Shown here: positions 5,574 to 6,924 of the stretch, one piece after another
How the letters are laid out: every line of letters starts with the position of its first letter
Numbering within the stretch: the first letter of the stretch is position 1
Source of the DNA: Actinomycetota bacterium
GTDB lineage: Bacteria; Actinomycetota; Actinomycetes; Nanopelagicales; Nanopelagicaceae
Assembly: GCA_947490605.1 (NCBI GenBank)
Contig: CANLHE010000038.1
Coordinates: forward strand, 1-6,924
DNA length: 6,924 nt
Direction: 5' to 3'
Program-made: the position numbers and the translations under genes
The notes under the pieces: model-generated
What the model was told of the DNA's origin: nothing
Database searches by the model: none
The model's input: only the letters and a program-made list of their open reading frames with translations

Positions 5574-6383
5574 ATGAGCGATCTATATAAAGACCCACTT
5601 GGCACAGCTGAAAAAGCTGCAAAAGAAATCGCTAAGTTAACAAAAAAAGAAAAACATGATGTTGCACTTGTGATGGGCTCTGGTTGGATTTCAGCAGCTG
5701 ACGCACTTGGCACTGCTACTCATGAATTTCCGGTTACCGACTTACCAGGCTTTCCAGCACCTACTGTCGCAGGGCATGGTGGAAAAGTTCGTTCTTACGA
5801 ATTAGCAAACTCTGTTAATGCATTAGTTTTTTTAGGTAGAACACATTTTTATGAAGGCTTAGGTATGGAGCCAGTTGCTCATGCAGTACGTACCGCAGTT
5901 AAAGCAGGGTGTCGGACAATAGTTTTAACTAATGCATGTGGTGGTATAAATACTGATTATAAAGTTGGGCAACCAGTTTTAATTAAGGATCATATTTCCC
6001 TAACCGCAGCCTCACCATTAATTGGTGCCGATTTTGTTGATTTAACAGATTTATATAGCAAGCAGTTAAGAGATATTGTTAAAGCTGAAGATCCATCACT
6101 TGCTGAAGGTGTTTATGTTCACTGGCGCGGACCTTCTTATGAAACTCCGGCAGAGATTCGAATGATGCGCACAATGGGTGCAGATTTAGTTGGAATGTCA
6201 ACGGTTCCAGAGGCAATAGCTGCTCATGCGCTAGGTGCAAAAATACTTGCAATTTCTTTGGTAACAAATGCTGCTGCTGGTGTAACTGGAGAAAAGTTAA
6301 ATCATGCTGAAGTTATCGCTGCGGGTAAAGCTGCGGCAGATCGAATGGGCAGTCTTTTAGCAAAGGTGTTGCCTAAGCTGTGA
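5574..6383 (+). CDS. punA: Purine nucleoside phosphorylase, trimeric (6-oxopurine) type
   Basis: A 269-residue enzyme that phosphorolyses purine (deoxy)nucleosides to the free base and (deoxy)ribose 1-phosphate in the cytoplasm. Motifs of the trimeric PNP family are all present: VMGSGW (33-38, phosphate), VAGHGG (65-70, catalytic-site His loop), LGRTHFYEG (87-95), LTNACGGI (118-125), RGPSYETPAE (185-194), LVGMSTVPEA (205-214) and VTNAAAG (230-236). E190 and N232 correspond to the Glu and Asn that recognise O6/N1 of guanine and hypoxanthine in human PNP, so inosine and guanosine are the expected substrates. H244 matches the sugar-side His. It differs from the hexameric E. coli DeoD type. The downstream mutase starts within its last codon, so the two are probably co-translated and act in sequence. 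Confidence 0.93.
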   Translation: MSDLYKDPLGTAEKAAKEIAKLTKKEKHDVALVMGSGWISAADALGTATHEFPVTDLPGFPAPTVAGHGGKVRSYELANSVNALVFLGRTHFYEGLGMEPVAHAVRTAVKAGCRTIVLTNACGGINTDYKVGQPVLIKDHISLTAASPLIGADFVDLTDLYSKQLRDIVKAEDPSLAEGVYVHWRGPSYETPAEIRMMRTMGADLVGMSTVPEAIAAHALGAKILAISLVTNAAAGVTGEKLNHAEVIAAGKAAADRMGSLLAKVLPKL

Positions 6384-6924
6384 TCGATGATCAACTTCGT
6401 GCTGAAGTTTTAGAGTGGATCAAGAATGATCCAGATAAAAATACCGCGGATCAACTAAATAGATGGCTTGAAGAAGGTAATGAAAAAGAGTTAAACCGGT
6501 GCTTTAACGGATTTCTGCAGTTTGGTACAGCCGGATTACGGGGGCCAGTTGGACCAGGCCCTTCCTGTATGAACCGTGCTGTTGTTAGTAGAACTGCCAG
6601 TGGAATTGTTGCTTTTATGAAAAAAAATAATTTAACATCGGTAGTGATTGGCAAAGATGCCCGTCATGGATCTAATGAGTTTGCGCAAGATAGTGCTGAA
6701 ATATTTTCTGGTGCTGGCATAAAGACTTACGTACTACCTAGAGCATTACCAACACCTGTATTGGCCTTTGCTGTAAATAAACTAAAGGTTGATGTTGGAA
6801 TTATGGTTACTGCTAGTCATAATCCAGCTGCCGATAATGGATACAAGGTCTATTTGGGCAACACTCTAGATGGTGTTAAATATCGTGGGTCACAGATAGT
6901 TGCGCCAGTTGATTTAGCAATCTC
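6380..6924 (+). CDS. Phosphohexomutase/phosphopentomutase (PMM/PGM family), N-terminal part (3' end outside window)
   Basis: An open frame from GTG at 6380 to the window end gives at least 181 residues; the family runs to roughly 530-580. The GTG overlaps the PNP stop (TGA 6381-6383) in a GTGA arrangement, typical of translational coupling. FGTAGLRGPVGPGPSCMN (48-65) is the family entry motif, VVIGKDARHGS (88-98) follows, then LPTPVLAFAV (123-132). The phosphoserine active-site loop is VTASHNPAADNGYKVY (143-158), with S146 as the residue carrying phosphate. Such enzymes are often annotated phosphomannomutase (PmmB-like), but the FGTAGLRG wording is shared with PGM2-type phosphopentomutases. 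Following PNP, conversion of (deoxy)ribose 1-phosphate to the 5-phosphate is the best functional inference; hexose phosphate activity cannot be excluded. The sugar-specificity loop is beyond the window. Confidence 0.88.
   Translation, partial: MIDDQLRAEVLEWIKNDPDKNTADQLNRWLEEGNEKELNRCFNGFLQFGTAGLRGPVGPGPSCMNRAVVSRTASGIVAFMKKNNLTSVVIGKDARHGSNEFAQDSAEIFSGAGIKTYVLPRALPTPVLAFAVNKLKVDVGIMVTASHNPAADNGYKVYLGNTLDGVKYRGSQIVAPVDLAI

Noticed and set aside
6079..6654. Minus-strand open frames at 6079-6267 and 6451-6654
   Set aside because: They lie antisense to highly conserved PNP and mutase motifs and look random in composition.

Overview
The window reads as a compact stretch of chromosome from a low-GC actinobacterium (roughly 40% GC by eye). 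Protein sequences look actinobacterial: the DapD C-terminus, an ExoA-like glycosyltransferase beside an LCP protein, a PurK-like gene next to maf, and purine nucleoside phosphorylase followed by a phosphohexomutase. Low GC, near-absent intergenic DNA and overlapping genes suggest a streamlined freshwater lineage such as the acI/Nanopelagicales group. That placement is inference. No gene-free stretch exceeds 60 bases, and I see no mobile elements, CRISPR arrays, RNA genes or long repeats.

Left part (1-2377): the end of dapD (lysine/diaminopimelate synthesis) runs into a convergent membrane-associated family 2 glycosyltransferase, and their stop codons overlap. The glycosyltransferase is divergent from an LCP (LytR-CpsA-Psr) glycopolymer ligase. 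Middle part (2406-4107): ugd (UDP-glucose 6-dehydrogenase) follows the LCP gene and overlaps a small CoA_binding_2/YccU-type Rossmann protein. Glycosyltransferase, LCP ligase and UDP-glucuronate supply together suggest a cell-envelope glycopolymer locus.

Right part (4110-6924): a shortened, degenerate PurK homologue lies on the minus strand and is divergent from maf (nucleotide pyrophosphatase, house-cleaning). Then come purine nucleoside phosphorylase and, overlapping it by 4 bases, a phosphohexomutase/phosphopentomutase cut by the window edge. The last two plausibly form a salvage pair turning nucleosides into base plus pentose 5-phosphate.

The most unusual items are the PurK-like protein, which keeps the N- and C-terminal parts of the family but lacks most of the ATP-grasp core and key catalytic motifs, and a recurrent TANNNT hexamer exactly six bases before several ATG codons, which suggests leaderless transcription. 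Most of the window is otherwise ordinary housekeeping DNA, and I found no new multi-gene system.
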